A stretch of 64,000 nucleotides of DNA from CAYQMF01 sp964418595 (GTDB lineage: Bacteria > Planctomycetota > UBA1135 > UBA2386), in contig CAYQMF010000002.1 in NCBI GenBank assembly GCA_964418595.1, positions 62,001-126,000 of the forward strand, in the 5' to 3' direction. Shown piece after piece: positions 26,028-34,935 of this stretch. A program made the translations under genes and the position numbers. Every line of letters starts with the position of its first letter. Within the stretch, counting starts at the first letter, position 1. Under the pieces are notes generated by a model. The model searched no databases and had not been told where the DNA came from. It saw nothing but the letters and a program-made list of their open reading frames with translations.

Positions 26028-26453
26028 CTACGTTCCCAGGTCCCGACGCACGACATCGTCGTACGTCTCCTCCGGCTCGTCGCGGCGTTCCCCCGCCGGG
26101 CCAACCCCGCGTCCGCCGTCGACCTTGTGGTCCTTGAGACGCTCCTTGTCCTTCTTGATCTGCCGCTCCATCTTCTCGACGAGGAGATCGACGGCCTCGT
26201 GCAGCCCCGACGTCCGCTCCTTGGCGACGAAGGTCGCCCCGCCGTCGACGTGGACGATCATCTCGACCTCGCGGTCACCCTTGGGATCGTCGGTCAACAC
26301 CTGGATGCGCGTGATCCGGTCGTTGAACCGGAGCAGCTTGCTCGCCTTCTTGGTCACGTAGTCGCGGCTGTGGTCGGAGAGATGGCCGTGGCGCGCGGTG
26401 ACATCGACACGGAACTCGTTCGGCTGGTGGTGCTTCGCCATCGTGTTGGTCAA
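26028..26453 (-). CDS. hpf: ribosome hibernation promoting factor
   Basis: 141-aa HPF/RaiA-family protein that binds the 30S decoding centre and inactivates ribosomes in stationary phase. The N-terminal beta-alpha domain is clear (VTARHGHLSDHSRDYVTKKA; VEKMERQIKKDKERLKDHK). It is longer than short HPF but lacks the C-terminal dimerisation domain of long HPF, ending in an acidic/basic tail. Starts MTNTMAKHH; MAKHH at codon 5 is possible. Located between truA and ptsN as in classical rpoN operons. Confidence 0.92.
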   Translation of the reverse strand: MTNTMAKHHQPNEFRVDVTARHGHLSDHSRDYVTKKASKLLRFNDRITRIQVLTDDPKGDREVEMIVHVDGGATFVAKERTSGLHEAVDLLVEKMERQIKKDKERLKDHKVDGGRGVGPAGERRDEPEETYDDVVRRDLGT

Positions 26454-26486
26454 GTGTGCCGCCGCCGTCGGCGGCAGCGGTGGAGT

Positions 26487-27284
26487 CTATCCATCGGCCG
26501 TGCCCGCCTCCGTGCTTTCTGCACCGCGGACGAGAAGGTCTCGCGGGTAGATCACGCGCAGCAGGTAGAGTCCGCCGGCCTCCAGCGTCGCCGGCGCGTG
26601 CCGCCGGTCCCGCGCCGCCAGCACGCGTGCGACGTGGTCCGGCGGATGCCTGCCGAGGCCGACCTCCCGGAGCGTGCCCGCGATCGTGCGGACCATGTTG
26701 TAGAGGAAGCCGTTCCCCTGCACGACCAGGTCGATGCCGTGGCGGCGGCGGAACAGGTGGATCCTGTCGATGCGCCGGACACAGCCCCGGCGCCGGACGT
26801 ACCCGGGGTTCGTGGCGAACGACGAGAAGTCGTGTTCGCCGACCAGGTGCGCCGCACCGGCACGCATCAGGCCGACATCGAGCGGCCGACGCACCCAGTG
26901 GTAGTAGCCGTGCGCGACGGCCGGGCGCTGCGCGCCCAGCAGGAACCGGTAGCCGTATCGCTTGCCGATCGCGTGGAACCGGGCGTGCACGCCGGGATCG
27001 ATCTCGCGGGCCCCCCGGATCGCGATCGCGCGCGGGAGCCTGCCGTTCAGCGCCCGGACCAGGGCGTCGAGGGGAAAGCGCCGCGGCAGGTCGGCATGCG
27101 CCATCTGCGCGAACGCGTGCACGCCAGCGTCGGTGCGGCCCGCACCCTCGACGTGCACCGCCTGCCCGAAGATCACGTGCAGCGTGGCCTCGATGTGTTC
27201 CTGCACGCTGGGCAGGCCGGGTCGCTGGCGTTGCCAGCCGTGCAGGCCGGTGCCGTCGTAGGCCACGGTCATGAGGACACGCAC
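26487..27284 (-). CDS. truA: tRNA pseudouridine(38-40) synthase
   Basis: Converts uridines 38-40 of the anticodon arm to pseudouridine. Catalytic Asp52 lies in GAGRTDAGVHAFAQ. The family motif VAYDGTGLHGWQRQ is at the N-terminus. I prefer the GTG at 27284 (MRVLMTVAYDG), giving 265 aa; an ATG at 27320 or 27272 is possible. Other marks: FLYNMVRTIAGTL near the C-terminus. It separates rpoN from hpf. Confidence 0.92.
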   Translation of the reverse strand: MRVLMTVAYDGTGLHGWQRQRPGLPSVQEHIEATLHVIFGQAVHVEGAGRTDAGVHAFAQMAHADLPRRFPLDALVRALNGRLPRAIAIRGAREIDPGVHARFHAIGKRYGYRFLLGAQRPAVAHGYYHWVRRPLDVGLMRAGAAHLVGEHDFSSFATNPGYVRRRGCVRRIDRIHLFRRRHGIDLVVQGNGFLYNMVRTIAGTLREVGLGRHPPDHVARVLAARDRRHAPATLEAGGLYLLRVIYPRDLLVRGAESTEAGTADG

Positions 27285-27363
27285 GGGGTCGCTGTATAGC
27301 CGCGGCCACCTCGCCGGCAACCGTCCGTCCCGGATGCGGAGGCGATCCCGACGGCCGGTCCGA

Positions 27364-28644
27364 TCAGTGGGCGCGCCGGCGCGATCGCGATGGCAGCCCC
27401 GACTCGGCGCGTTGCTTCGCGACGGTGCGCCGAGCGATCGCGATGCCCTCGCTGGCGAGCAGGGTCGCGAGCTCGTCGTCGGACAGCGGGCGGCGCGGGT
27501 CTTCCCCTGCGATCAACGCGGCGATGCGCGCCCGCACGGCGCGCTGGCCCATCACCGCCGCGTCGTCCGTGCTCGCGCCACCCGTGTCGAAGAACCCGCG
27601 CAGCGCGCACGTTCCCTGCGGCGTGATCACCCATTTGCCGGCAACCGCGCGGCTCACCGTCGATGCGTGCACGCCGATGGCCTCGCCGACATCCTGCATC
27701 CGCAGGGGCAGCAGGCGACGTGCTCCCTCCAGGAGGAACCCGGTCTGCCTGCGCATGACCGCGGTCGTCACCGCAAGCAGCGTGTGGCGCCGGAGGTCCA
27801 CGGCGCGGATCAGGTCACGGGCCGCGGCGAGCTTGGGTCGCAGGTACGCGCGCAACTCGGCGTCGCCGTCCTCGGCGAGCGCAGCGCAGCGCGAACTGAC
27901 CCGCAGCGCCGGCAGGTGCGCATCCAGGAGCCGGACGACCACGTCGCCATCCACGAGTTCGACGCTCAGCTCTGGGCGGACCCACAACGGGGTCTCGCGC
28001 GCGAAGGTCTCGGCCGGCCGCGGGTTGAGCTCGCGGATGCGGGCGACGAGACGGTGCAGTTCCGGCAGGTCGACGCCGATGGCGCGCGCCACCTGCGGCA
28101 GGCGGTTGCGCGCCAGGTCGTCGAGGTGTCCGCGCAGCAGCGCCTCGATCGCACCGCGGTCCGCGTCGCCGCGATCGAGCTGCATCAGCATGGCCTCGGC
28201 GCCGCACGTCGCGCCGATCCCTCTCGGTTCGAGAGTGCGCAGGAGCGCCAGGGCCGCAGCAACATCGGCGTCCACGAGCTCCTCCGCCAGGTCACGCTCG
28301 TCCATGGTCAGCAGGCCGCGCTCGTCCAGGTGGCCGGCGACGGCCAGCACGGCTTCGACCATGGCCGGTGTGCATTCGAGCCAGGCGAGCTGCGCGCGCA
28401 GATGCTCGTCCAGGCCCGGGCCTTGGGCTGGGGCGAGATCGACGGCCGAGACCTCGCCGCCGTGGGCGTCGACTCTTGCGGATCGCGGCGGGCGGTCCAA
28501 CTCCAGCGCCTCGTTGCGTTCGAACTCCTCGACGATCAGGGCCTCGAGATCGGCAGCAGCGAGTTGCAGGATCTGCAACGACTGCAGCATCTCCGGCATC
28601 AGCGCGAGTCGTTGTTCCTGACGTTGGTCGAGACGGGCTTGCAC
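27364..28644 (-). CDS. rpoN: RNA polymerase sigma-54 factor
   Basis: Directs transcription from -24/-12 promoters with AAA+ activators. Region I is Q/L-rich (QRLALMPEMLQSLQILQL), placed right after a GTG start at 28644 with GGAG 11 nt upstream; the frame is open to 28743 but that stretch is not conserved. The C-terminal RpoN box reads ARRTVAKQR (404-412), against the usual ARRTVAKYRE, so Tyr is replaced by Gln. The helix-turn-helix region (TVSRAVAGKWVITPQGTCAL) is typical, including the following RGFF. At 426 aa it is short, mainly from a reduced acidic region II. Heads rpoN-truA-hpf-ptsN-ptsH. Confidence 0.9.
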   Translation of the reverse strand: MQARLDQRQEQRLALMPEMLQSLQILQLAAADLEALIVEEFERNEALELDRPPRSARVDAHGGEVSAVDLAPAQGPGLDEHLRAQLAWLECTPAMVEAVLAVAGHLDERGLLTMDERDLAEELVDADVAAALALLRTLEPRGIGATCGAEAMLMQLDRGDADRGAIEALLRGHLDDLARNRLPQVARAIGVDLPELHRLVARIRELNPRPAETFARETPLWVRPELSVELVDGDVVVRLLDAHLPALRVSSRCAALAEDGDAELRAYLRPKLAAARDLIRAVDLRRHTLLAVTTAVMRRQTGFLLEGARRLLPLRMQDVGEAIGVHASTVSRAVAGKWVITPQGTCALRGFFDTGGASTDDAAVMGQRAVRARIAALIAGEDPRRPLSDDELATLLASEGIAIARRTVAKQRAESGLPSRSRRRAH

Positions 28645-28746
28645 GGCGACAGGGGCTCCGCTCCCCCATCGACATCGCCGCGCGTGCCACCGGCCCGCAA
28701 CGGATCGATCCGTCCCGCCGTGAGACCCCGCGGAACGCGTCACCCG

Positions 28747-31221
28747 TCATCCGTGCAGCGGATCCTCCGGCCAGGCATGGCGAGGGTAACGACGACGCAG
28801 TTCGCTGCGGACCTTGGGGTAGATGTTGGCCCAGAAGCTCGCCAGGTCGCGGGTCACCTGCACCGGCCGGTGGTTCGGCGCCAACAGTTGCAGGCAGACC
28901 GGCACGCGACCCTGCGCGATGCGCGGCGTGTCGGCCAGACCGAAGAAGTCCTGCAGGCGCGACGCAACCGTCGGCCCCTGTTCCCGGTCGTACTGCACGC
29001 TCGCCGTCCGACCCGACGGCAGGCGCAGCCGCGCCGGCGCGAGTTCGTTCACACGTCCTCGCAGACCACCGGGCAATCCGGCCACCAACACGGCCAGCAC
29101 GTCAGCCTCCTTCAGGTCCCGAACCGCGCGCAGCCCGGCGCACAAGCTTGCCGCCGCATCCGCCACCACCCTGTCGTCCAGTTCGGGTACGCCGAGGTCG
29201 GGCACGGCCTCGCGCAGCCAACGCATGCGCGCCAGGAAGCCCCGCAGCTCCTTGGCTTCGCCCAGGTGCGCCCACACGTCGGAACGTACGCGCTCCGCGA
29301 GCAGGTCGGAGAGCTGTCCGCGATCCGGCTCGATGCGAACCTCCGCGAGGACCAGGTCGAGATAGCGCGTCTGCCGCGTGGCCTGCGCACGGCCCTGCGC
29401 GTCGAGCGCGACGGTCTCCACCTCGTCGACGCCGAGCGCGTCGAGCCACGCACGGTCCACGGCACAGAACGCGGTGACGTGGGCGCGCGCGCCCCGCTTC
29501 TCGAGCACCCGCAGCGCGACGAACAACTCCGCCTCGGATGCCTGCGCGGATGCCGGCAACGACAGCCCTCGTCCGCCCACCATCACCGCCTCCGTGCTCA
29601 CGTCACTCGCGCGTCGCGCCACGCGATCGGGAAAGCCGGCGAGCACGGCCTGGCGGAGGCGGGTCTCCTCGGCATCGTCGGGCTCACGACGCGCTCGGCG
29701 ACCGACCTGATCGGCGGCGCGGGCGATCGCGCGCGCCGCCTCGGCATCGACGCCGAGTGCCCGGCACAGGTCCGGCCGGAAGCGGGCCGTTTCGACCTCC
29801 GCGAACAACGCGCGCTGGGCCAGTACGTCGCTCGGTGGTTCCTGCAGCCCATCGCCGGCACGCCGGCGCAGCAGCTCGCGCTCCGCGAGCAAGGCGACGA
29901 CCTCTGCCGCCACATCGACACACCCCGCCGCACGCGCGGCAACCATGACCCTCGCCAGGCGCGGGTGCAGTGGCAGCAGGAGCATCGCCCGCCCCGTGGG
30001 CGTGATCCGTCCGCCACGATCGACCGCACCGAGCAAGGCCAGCAGCTCCTCGGCGCGCGCCAACGCCGGCGCGTCCGGCGCCTCGAGCCAGTCGAACTCG
30101 CCAGCGCTCCGACCGGCGAACGCCCGGATCTCGAGGGCAGGCCCCGCCAGATCCACGCGCCGCACCTCCGGCGCCGTGAACGGGGCCATCGCCTGCTCCT
30201 CGGCGCGACTCCACAGCCGGTAGCAGCGCCCCGGCGCCGTGCGTCCGGCGCGTCCGCGCCGCTGGTCTGCGGAGGCGAGGCTGATGCGCTCGACGAACAA
30301 CGTGTCGAGGCCGCGCCCCACGTCGTGCCTCAGCACGCGCGCGAACCCGCTGTCGACCACGGCGGTCACGCCGTCGATGGTGAGCGAGGTCTCGGCGACG
30401 TTGGTCGCCAGCACGATCTTGCGCCGGGTCGTGCGCGCCAGGGCCCGGTCCTGCGCATCGCCCTCCAACTGGCCGTGCAGGGGAATCAGTTCGCACCGCC
30501 GTCCCGCTCCATCGGCCAGAAGGTCCATCGCCGCCTCGATCTCGCCGACGCCCGGAAGGAACACGAGCACGTCCCCCGCCGTGTCCTCGAGCGCAGCACG
30601 GACGCCCTCGCGAACGCGGTCGGCGAGATCGCGCGCACCCGCAAACGCGCCGCCGCCGAGCCACGCCGTCTCGACCGGGTGCACGATCGCATCGACCGCG
30701 TGCTCCGCGCACGGCGCCAGGTACCCGCGCAACGGGCCGACCTCGAGCGTCGCCGACATCACGACCAGCCGCAGGTCGGGTCGCACCGTCGCCCGCACTT
30801 CCTTCAACATCGCGAGCGCGAGGTCGCCTTCGACGTGGCGCTCGTGGAACTCGTCCAGCACGACGCAGCCGACCCCCGGCAGGGTCGGGTCGTCGACCAG
30901 TTGGCGCACGAGGATCCCCTCGGTGACGAACCGGATCCGCGTGCGTGCAGACAGCCGGCGTTCGTGGCGCACCTGGTAGCCGACCTCGTCGCCGACCGTC
31001 CCGCCGCGCAGGAAGGCCACCCGTCGCGCTGCCTCCCGCGCCGCGAGACGGCGCGGCTCGAGCACCACGACCTCGCCGTCCAGGCCCGCGTCGAGGAGCG
31101 CGCCCGGCACGAGCGTGGTCTTGCCGGTGCCCGGCGGTGCGGCCAGCAACAAGACGGAGGCGTCCTGCACCTTGCGCGCGATCGCGGCCAGATGCGCGGC
31201 AACGGGAAGCGCCGCGGTCAT
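28747..31221 (-). CDS. hrpB: ATP-dependent helicase HrpB
   Basis: DEAH-box superfamily 2 helicase of the HrpB family. I choose the ATG at 31221 (MTAALPVAAHLAAIARKV). Walker A PPGTGKTT (29-36), DEFH at 123-126 (a DEAH variant usual in HrpB), SAT motif VVMSATLEV, and QRRGRAGRTAPGRCYRLWS for motif VI. The HrpB-specific C-terminal domain follows, ending RRRYPRHAWPEDPLHG. 824 aa is normal. RNA or DNA substrate is unknown for the family. Starts 22 nt after recR. Confidence 0.95.
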   Translation of the reverse strand: MTAALPVAAHLAAIARKVQDASVLLLAAPPGTGKTTLVPGALLDAGLDGEVVVLEPRRLAAREAARRVAFLRGGTVGDEVGYQVRHERRLSARTRIRFVTEGILVRQLVDDPTLPGVGCVVLDEFHERHVEGDLALAMLKEVRATVRPDLRLVVMSATLEVGPLRGYLAPCAEHAVDAIVHPVETAWLGGGAFAGARDLADRVREGVRAALEDTAGDVLVFLPGVGEIEAAMDLLADGAGRRCELIPLHGQLEGDAQDRALARTTRRKIVLATNVAETSLTIDGVTAVVDSGFARVLRHDVGRGLDTLFVERISLASADQRRGRAGRTAPGRCYRLWSRAEEQAMAPFTAPEVRRVDLAGPALEIRAFAGRSAGEFDWLEAPDAPALARAEELLALLGAVDRGGRITPTGRAMLLLPLHPRLARVMVAARAAGCVDVAAEVVALLAERELLRRRAGDGLQEPPSDVLAQRALFAEVETARFRPDLCRALGVDAEAARAIARAADQVGRRARREPDDAEETRLRQAVLAGFPDRVARRASDVSTEAVMVGGRGLSLPASAQASEAELFVALRVLEKRGARAHVTAFCAVDRAWLDALGVDEVETVALDAQGRAQATRQTRYLDLVLAEVRIEPDRGQLSDLLAERVRSDVWAHLGEAKELRGFLARMRWLREAVPDLGVPELDDRVVADAAASLCAGLRAVRDLKEADVLAVLVAGLPGGLRGRVNELAPARLRLPSGRTASVQYDREQGPTVASRLQDFFGLADTPRIAQGRVPVCLQLLAPNHRPVQVTRDLASFWANIYPKVRSELRRRYPRHAWPEDPLHG

Positions 31222-31243
31222 CGCCGGGCCGCCCTGCGGCGGC

Positions 31244-31837
31244 TCACAAGCGCCGCCGCCCCTCCACGGCATCCATCAGCACGCTCTTCGCGACGTGCTG
31301 GATCGTCGCCCCCGCCGGCAGCCCACGCGCCAACCGGGTCACGGCCACGTCGAGCGGAGCCAGCCGCTCCGCGAGCAAGCGCGCGGTCGCCTCACCCTCG
31401 AGATCGGGGTTGGTCGCGAGGCACACTTCCGTCGGCCGGGTCTCGCGCACGCGCGCGAGCAGTGGGCCGAGCGTGAGGTCCTCGACATCGATCCCTTCCG
31501 TGCCCGACACGCGTCCCTGCAGCACGTGGAACAGGCCGCGATAGCCGGCGAGGTCGAACGCGGCGATGTCGCGCGGATCCTCGACCACCATCACGATGCT
31601 GCGGTCGCGACCCGGATCGGAGCAGATCGAACACGGGTCGGCCTCGTCGAGGTTGAAGCACGCGCGGCAGACCCGGGTCGCCGCGCGGGCATCGGTGATC
31701 GCTCGCGCCAGCATCGCCGCCTCCTCCGCCGGCGCACCGAGCAGGTGGTAGGTCAGCCGCTCGGAGGTCTTGACGCCGATCCCCGGCAGGCGCGCGAGGC
31801 ACTGCATCAGATGCTCCACCGTGCGCGGGCGGTTCAT
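31244..31837 (-). CDS. recR: recombination mediator RecR
   Basis: Part of the RecFOR pathway that loads RecA at gaps. N-terminal helix-hairpin-helix (LARLPGIGVKTSERLTYHLL), zinc finger with Cys57, Cys60, Cys69 and Cys72, and a TOPRIM domain (IVMVVEDPRDIAAFDLAGYR). 197 aa is normal. Follows ybaB, as in the dnaX-ybaB-recR operon of many bacteria. Confidence 0.96.
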   Translation of the reverse strand: MNRPRTVEHLMQCLARLPGIGVKTSERLTYHLLGAPAEEAAMLARAITDARAATRVCRACFNLDEADPCSICSDPGRDRSIVMVVEDPRDIAAFDLAGYRGLFHVLQGRVSGTEGIDVEDLTLGPLLARVRETRPTEVCLATNPDLEGEATARLLAERLAPLDVAVTRLARGLPAGATIQHVAKSVLMDAVEGRRRL

Positions 31838-31869
31838 CGATGGCTGGCGGCGCTGCGCACGCGCCTCCG

Positions 31870-32199
31870 TCAGAAGCCCATGCCGGGCAGGCTCATGCCG
31901 CCGGTGATCTTGGCCATCTCCTTCTCCTTGAGCTGCCGCGCCGCGGTCAGTGCCTGGCGCACGGCTCCCTCCACCAGCGCCTCGAGGCCTTCGACATCGT
32001 CGGGATCCACCGCTTCCCTGGCGATCGAGATGCCCTTCACCTCCAGCTTGCCGCTGATGAAGACCTTGACGGCACCGCCACCGGCCGTGCCTTCGACGAC
32101 CCGCTCCCCGAGCTCGCGCTCGACGTCGGCCATCCGCTTCTGCATCAACTGCGCCTGCTTCAGCAGGCTGCCCATGTCGCCCATTCCGCCGCCAGCCAT
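31870..32199 (-). CDS. ybaB: YbaB/EbfC nucleoid-associated protein
   Basis: 109-aa DNA-binding protein of the YbaB/EbfC family. It has the family's glutamine/methionine-rich start (LLKQAQLMQKRMADVERELG) and the core VVEGTAGGGAVKVFISGKLE. Its N-terminus (MAGGGMGDMGS) is Gly/Met rich, as usual. Sits between dnaX and recR. Confidence 0.94.
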   Translation of the reverse strand: MAGGGMGDMGSLLKQAQLMQKRMADVERELGERVVEGTAGGGAVKVFISGKLEVKGISIAREAVDPDDVEGLEALVEGAVRQALTAARQLKEKEMAKITGGMSLPGMGF

Positions 32200-32235
32200 C
32201 GTGGTGTTCCTGTGGATCGAGTCGTTGCCGGGTTG

Positions 32236-33885
32236 CTAGGGGTTGGCAGGATCCTCGGAGTCGAGGATCCGACCGTCAAACCTTTTGGCCACGCGACGCA
32301 CGGACTCAGGGACCTCCGCGGCAGGCGCGGTCGGACTCGGGGGCGCCACGGTCGACGTCGGCGCCGCGGACGAGGCAAGTGCCGCGGCGTCGACCACCGC
32401 CACGCGAACGTCCCGGCCGAGGATCTCCGCGAGGCCTTGCCGGAACACTTGCTGCACAGCGTCGCTCATCAGCCGATCGCGGTGGAGTTTCTTGTCGGTG
32501 ACGAATCGGATGCGCACCACCTTGCCGCCATCGAGTTCCTCGAGCTGGCAGAAGGCGAGCGTCATGACGAGCTTGGGGTCGCGTCGCTCCATCCACGCCC
32601 GCAGCCGGGAGAGCAGGTCACCACCACCCGTCGGCGGCAGCCCCGCTCCGACCGCGACCGGCGCGCCGGCACCGATCCCCGACCCCTGCGGCACTCCCGC
32701 CGGCGCCAGCCGCATGGCCGGCAGCGGCGTCCCCGCGGCGATGGCGTTGGCGAGGTCGGCCAGCAGCGGCAGCCGCCCGGCCTGCGCCATCCGCACCAGC
32801 GACACTTCGAGGACGAGGCGGCGATCCTCGAGGTCGCGCATGCGCTCACGGCCGATCAGACCGGCCTGGATCATCGCGTCGAGGCGCTCGAGGCCGGCGT
32901 CCTTCGCCGCTGCGAGCAGACCGGCACGATCGCCGTCGTACGAGACCAGGACGGAGTCGACGCCGTCGACGAGGAGCAGGAGTTGCGCACGCAGGACGTC
33001 GAGCACCTCGCCCAACACCTCGCGCTCGTCTCCGCCCTGGGCGGCGACGTCCGCGGCAAACGCCAGCGCCGGTCCCGCTTCGCCGACGCAGAGCCGCAGG
33101 ACGACTTCCCGCGCGCGTTCGAATCCCACCCGGTGGAAGAGCTGCCGGAAGGCGTCGATCCCGAACGCCTCCGTCTGATCGCGCGCCACGGCGAGCACGC
33201 GCTCGAGCGCGGTCTCGGCATCACGCATGCCGCCGCGACTCGCGCGCGCGATCTCGGCGAGTACGTCGGCGTCGACTCGCACGCCGTCGGCAGCGCAGAT
33301 GCGCGCGAGGCGTTCGACCATGTCCGGTTCCCCCACCTGCGCGAAGCGCAGGACCTGGCAACGCGAACGGATCGTGTCGGGGACCTTGTTCAGCTCCGTC
33401 GTGGCCATCACGAACACGACGTTCGGCGGCGGCTCCTCCAGCGTCTTCAGGAACGCGTTGAACGCGCCCCTGGAGAGCATGTGCACCTCGTCGAAGAGGA
33501 ACACCTTGTAGCGGGAGCCCATGGTCGCGATGCCCACGTGCTCGCGCAACTCGCGGATGTTGTCGACGCCGTTGTGCGACGCGGCGTCGATCTCGACGAA
33601 ATCGGCGTTGCGATCCTCGAGGATGCTGCGGCACGGATCGCAGGTCCCGCAGGGATCGGCGGTGGGCCCCTTGGCGCAGTTGAGGCAGCGCGCGAGGATG
33701 CGCGCGAGCGTGGTCTTGCCCACGCCGCGGCCGCCGGCGAAGAGGAACGCGTGCGGGATGCGGCCCGACGTCAGCGCCTTGCGGAGCGAACCGAGGATCT
33801 CGCCCTGGCCGACGACCTCGGCGAAGGACTTCGGCCGGAAACGCCGGGCGATCACCTGGTACGGCGTGCGGCTCGGCTCAGCCAT
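32236..33885 (-). CDS. dnaX: DNA polymerase III subunit gamma/tau
   Basis: Clamp-loader ATPase. From the ATG at 33885: MAEPSRTPYQVIARRFRPKS, Walker A GGRGVGKTT (51-59), zinc Cys70, Cys79, Cys82, Cys85, Walker B FDEVHML (131-137) and the SRC arginine finger (IRSRCQVLRF). Domain III follows, then a tau-like C-terminal region (to 549 aa) with a proline/alanine linker and a C-terminal stretch that would bind the polymerase. I saw no clear slippery sequence for gamma production. Downstream of the SRP RNA gene, as in many bacteria. Confidence 0.95.
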   Translation of the reverse strand: MAEPSRTPYQVIARRFRPKSFAEVVGQGEILGSLRKALTSGRIPHAFLFAGGRGVGKTTLARILARCLNCAKGPTADPCGTCDPCRSILEDRNADFVEIDAASHNGVDNIRELREHVGIATMGSRYKVFLFDEVHMLSRGAFNAFLKTLEEPPPNVVFVMATTELNKVPDTIRSRCQVLRFAQVGEPDMVERLARICAADGVRVDADVLAEIARASRGGMRDAETALERVLAVARDQTEAFGIDAFRQLFHRVGFERAREVVLRLCVGEAGPALAFAADVAAQGGDEREVLGEVLDVLRAQLLLLVDGVDSVLVSYDGDRAGLLAAAKDAGLERLDAMIQAGLIGRERMRDLEDRRLVLEVSLVRMAQAGRLPLLADLANAIAAGTPLPAMRLAPAGVPQGSGIGAGAPVAVGAGLPPTGGGDLLSRLRAWMERRDPKLVMTLAFCQLEELDGGKVVRIRFVTDKKLHRDRLMSDAVQQVFRQGLAEILGRDVRVAVVDAAALASSAAPTSTVAPPSPTAPAAEVPESVRRVAKRFDGRILDSEDPANP

Positions 33886-33957
33886 GGCGGCCTCGCAGAA
33901 GGCGCGACGGTGCTGCTGGCGCGCGGCGTCGGGACGACGCGCGCGACGGTGAAAGGT

Positions 33958-34064
33958 GAGGGCCTGCAGGCACCCCGCGCACAAGAGGCTGCATGCTTAT
34001 GGCTGCTCCGTTCCCGGCCTGACCAGGTTCACATCGCCCCCTTGCACGGGACCCGCAGGCCCCC
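33958..34064 (-). ncRNA. ffs: bacterial small SRP RNA (4.5S type)
   Basis: About 107 nt on the minus strand. The conserved apical hairpin is present: GTGAACCTGGTCAGGCC, GGGAACGGAGCAGCC, matching the Ffh-binding GTCAGG...GGAAGGAAGCAGC core of 4.5S RNA. The ends pair: GGGGGCCTGC at the 5' end with GCAGGCCCTC at the 3' end. No Alu domain, so the small form. Its place between tRNA-Ser genes and dnaX is typical. Ends estimated from the terminal helix. Confidence 0.92.
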
Positions 34065-34142
34065 ACCTTCCACCGCCGCGACGCCGGCCTCGGGGACCAC
34101 GCCGTCCTCGTCGGAGCGGACGCGGGCCGAGGCGATCTCGAG

Positions 34143-34235
<93 letters not shown>

Positions 34236-34267
34236 ACGGGGATGATCACGGCAAAGAGCAAAGTAGG

Positions 34268-34286
34268 GCCGCCGTCGGACGGCGGC
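34268..34286 (-). terminator. hairpin between the two tRNA-Ser genes
   Basis: GCCGCCGTC-G-GACGGCGGC, a 9-bp inverted repeat (effectively a 7-bp stem) 7 nt after the 3' end of tRNA-Ser(CGA), followed on the minus strand by CCCTACTTTGCTCTTT, which has short T runs. Best candidate in the window for an intrinsic terminator. Confidence 0.55.
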
Positions 34287-34293
34287 AACAAGA

Positions 34294-34383
34294 TGGCGGA
34301 GAGGGGGGGATTCGAACCCCCGATCAGGTTGCCCTGATACTGGTTTTCGAAACCAGGCCATTCAGCCGCTCTGGCACCTCTCC
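34294..34383 (-). tRNA. tRNA-Ser(CGA)
   Basis: 90 nt including an encoded CCA. Acceptor GGAGAGG pairs with CCTCTCC as in the neighbouring serine tRNA; the anticodon loop TTCGAAA is enclosed by CTGGT/ACCAG, giving anticodon CGA. Long variable arm, class II. Discriminator base G. Confidence 0.96.
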
Positions 34384-34434
34384 GCGCAGAGGGGAACTTG
34401 GGAGGGCGGCATTCTGCAAAGCTCCGTCGGGTTG

Positions 34435-34896
34435 TCAACGCAGTCGCTTGAAGAACGTGACGAGCAGCCCCGAGCACGCAGCCGCGAACAAGCCCTCGTC
34501 GACGTCGCAGCGGTGGTTGAGCCGACGGTCGGTCGGCAGGTGGTAGAGCGAGCCGCAGGCACCGAACTTGGGGTCGCGGGCGCCGAACACGATCCGCCGC
34601 ACGCGCGCGTGCAGCGCCGCGCCGGTGCACATGAGACAGGGCTCGAGCGTGCAGAACAGCTCCGCGTCGGGCAGCCGCCCGGCGCCGACCCGATCGAACG
34701 CCGCGGCCAGGGCCTCCATCTCGGCATGCGCCAGGGGGGAACCCCGCTCTTCGCACCGGTTGCCCGATGCCCCCACGATCTCGTCGCCCAGCACGACGAC
34801 CGCGCCGACCGGGACCTCGCCGCGCGCGGCGGCGGCGCTCGCCAGGTCGAGGCACGCGCGCATGAAGCGTTCATCCTGTTGCCTTTTTTCGGCCAT
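34435..34896 (-). CDS. tadA: tRNA-specific adenosine deaminase TadA
   Basis: Deaminates A34 to inosine in tRNA-Arg(ACG). Zinc site: His57 and catalytic Glu59 in HAEM, with Cys87 and Cys90 in PCLMC. 153 aa is normal. ATG at 34896 (MAEKRQQDERFMRACLDLAS). It lies just upstream of the serine tRNAs, on the same strand, and is divergent from the carbamoyltransferase gene with only 39 nt between starts. Confidence 0.95.
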   Translation of the reverse strand: MAEKRQQDERFMRACLDLASAAAARGEVPVGAVVVLGDEIVGASGNRCEERGSPLAHAEMEALAAAFDRVGAGRLPDAELFCTLEPCLMCTGAALHARVRRIVFGARDPKFGACGSLYHLPTDRRLNHRCDVDEGLFAAACSGLLVTFFKRLR

Positions 34897-34935
34897 GCCG
34901 TTCTTCTAGCCGCTTTCCGCAGCGGCGGTGAGCGG

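Noticed and set aside
27271..31476. A 1401-codon open frame on the plus strand
   Set aside because: It is antisense to truA, rpoN, hrpB and recR, which all have clear family motifs. Very high GC leaves long spurious antisense frames rich in Arg, His and Gly.
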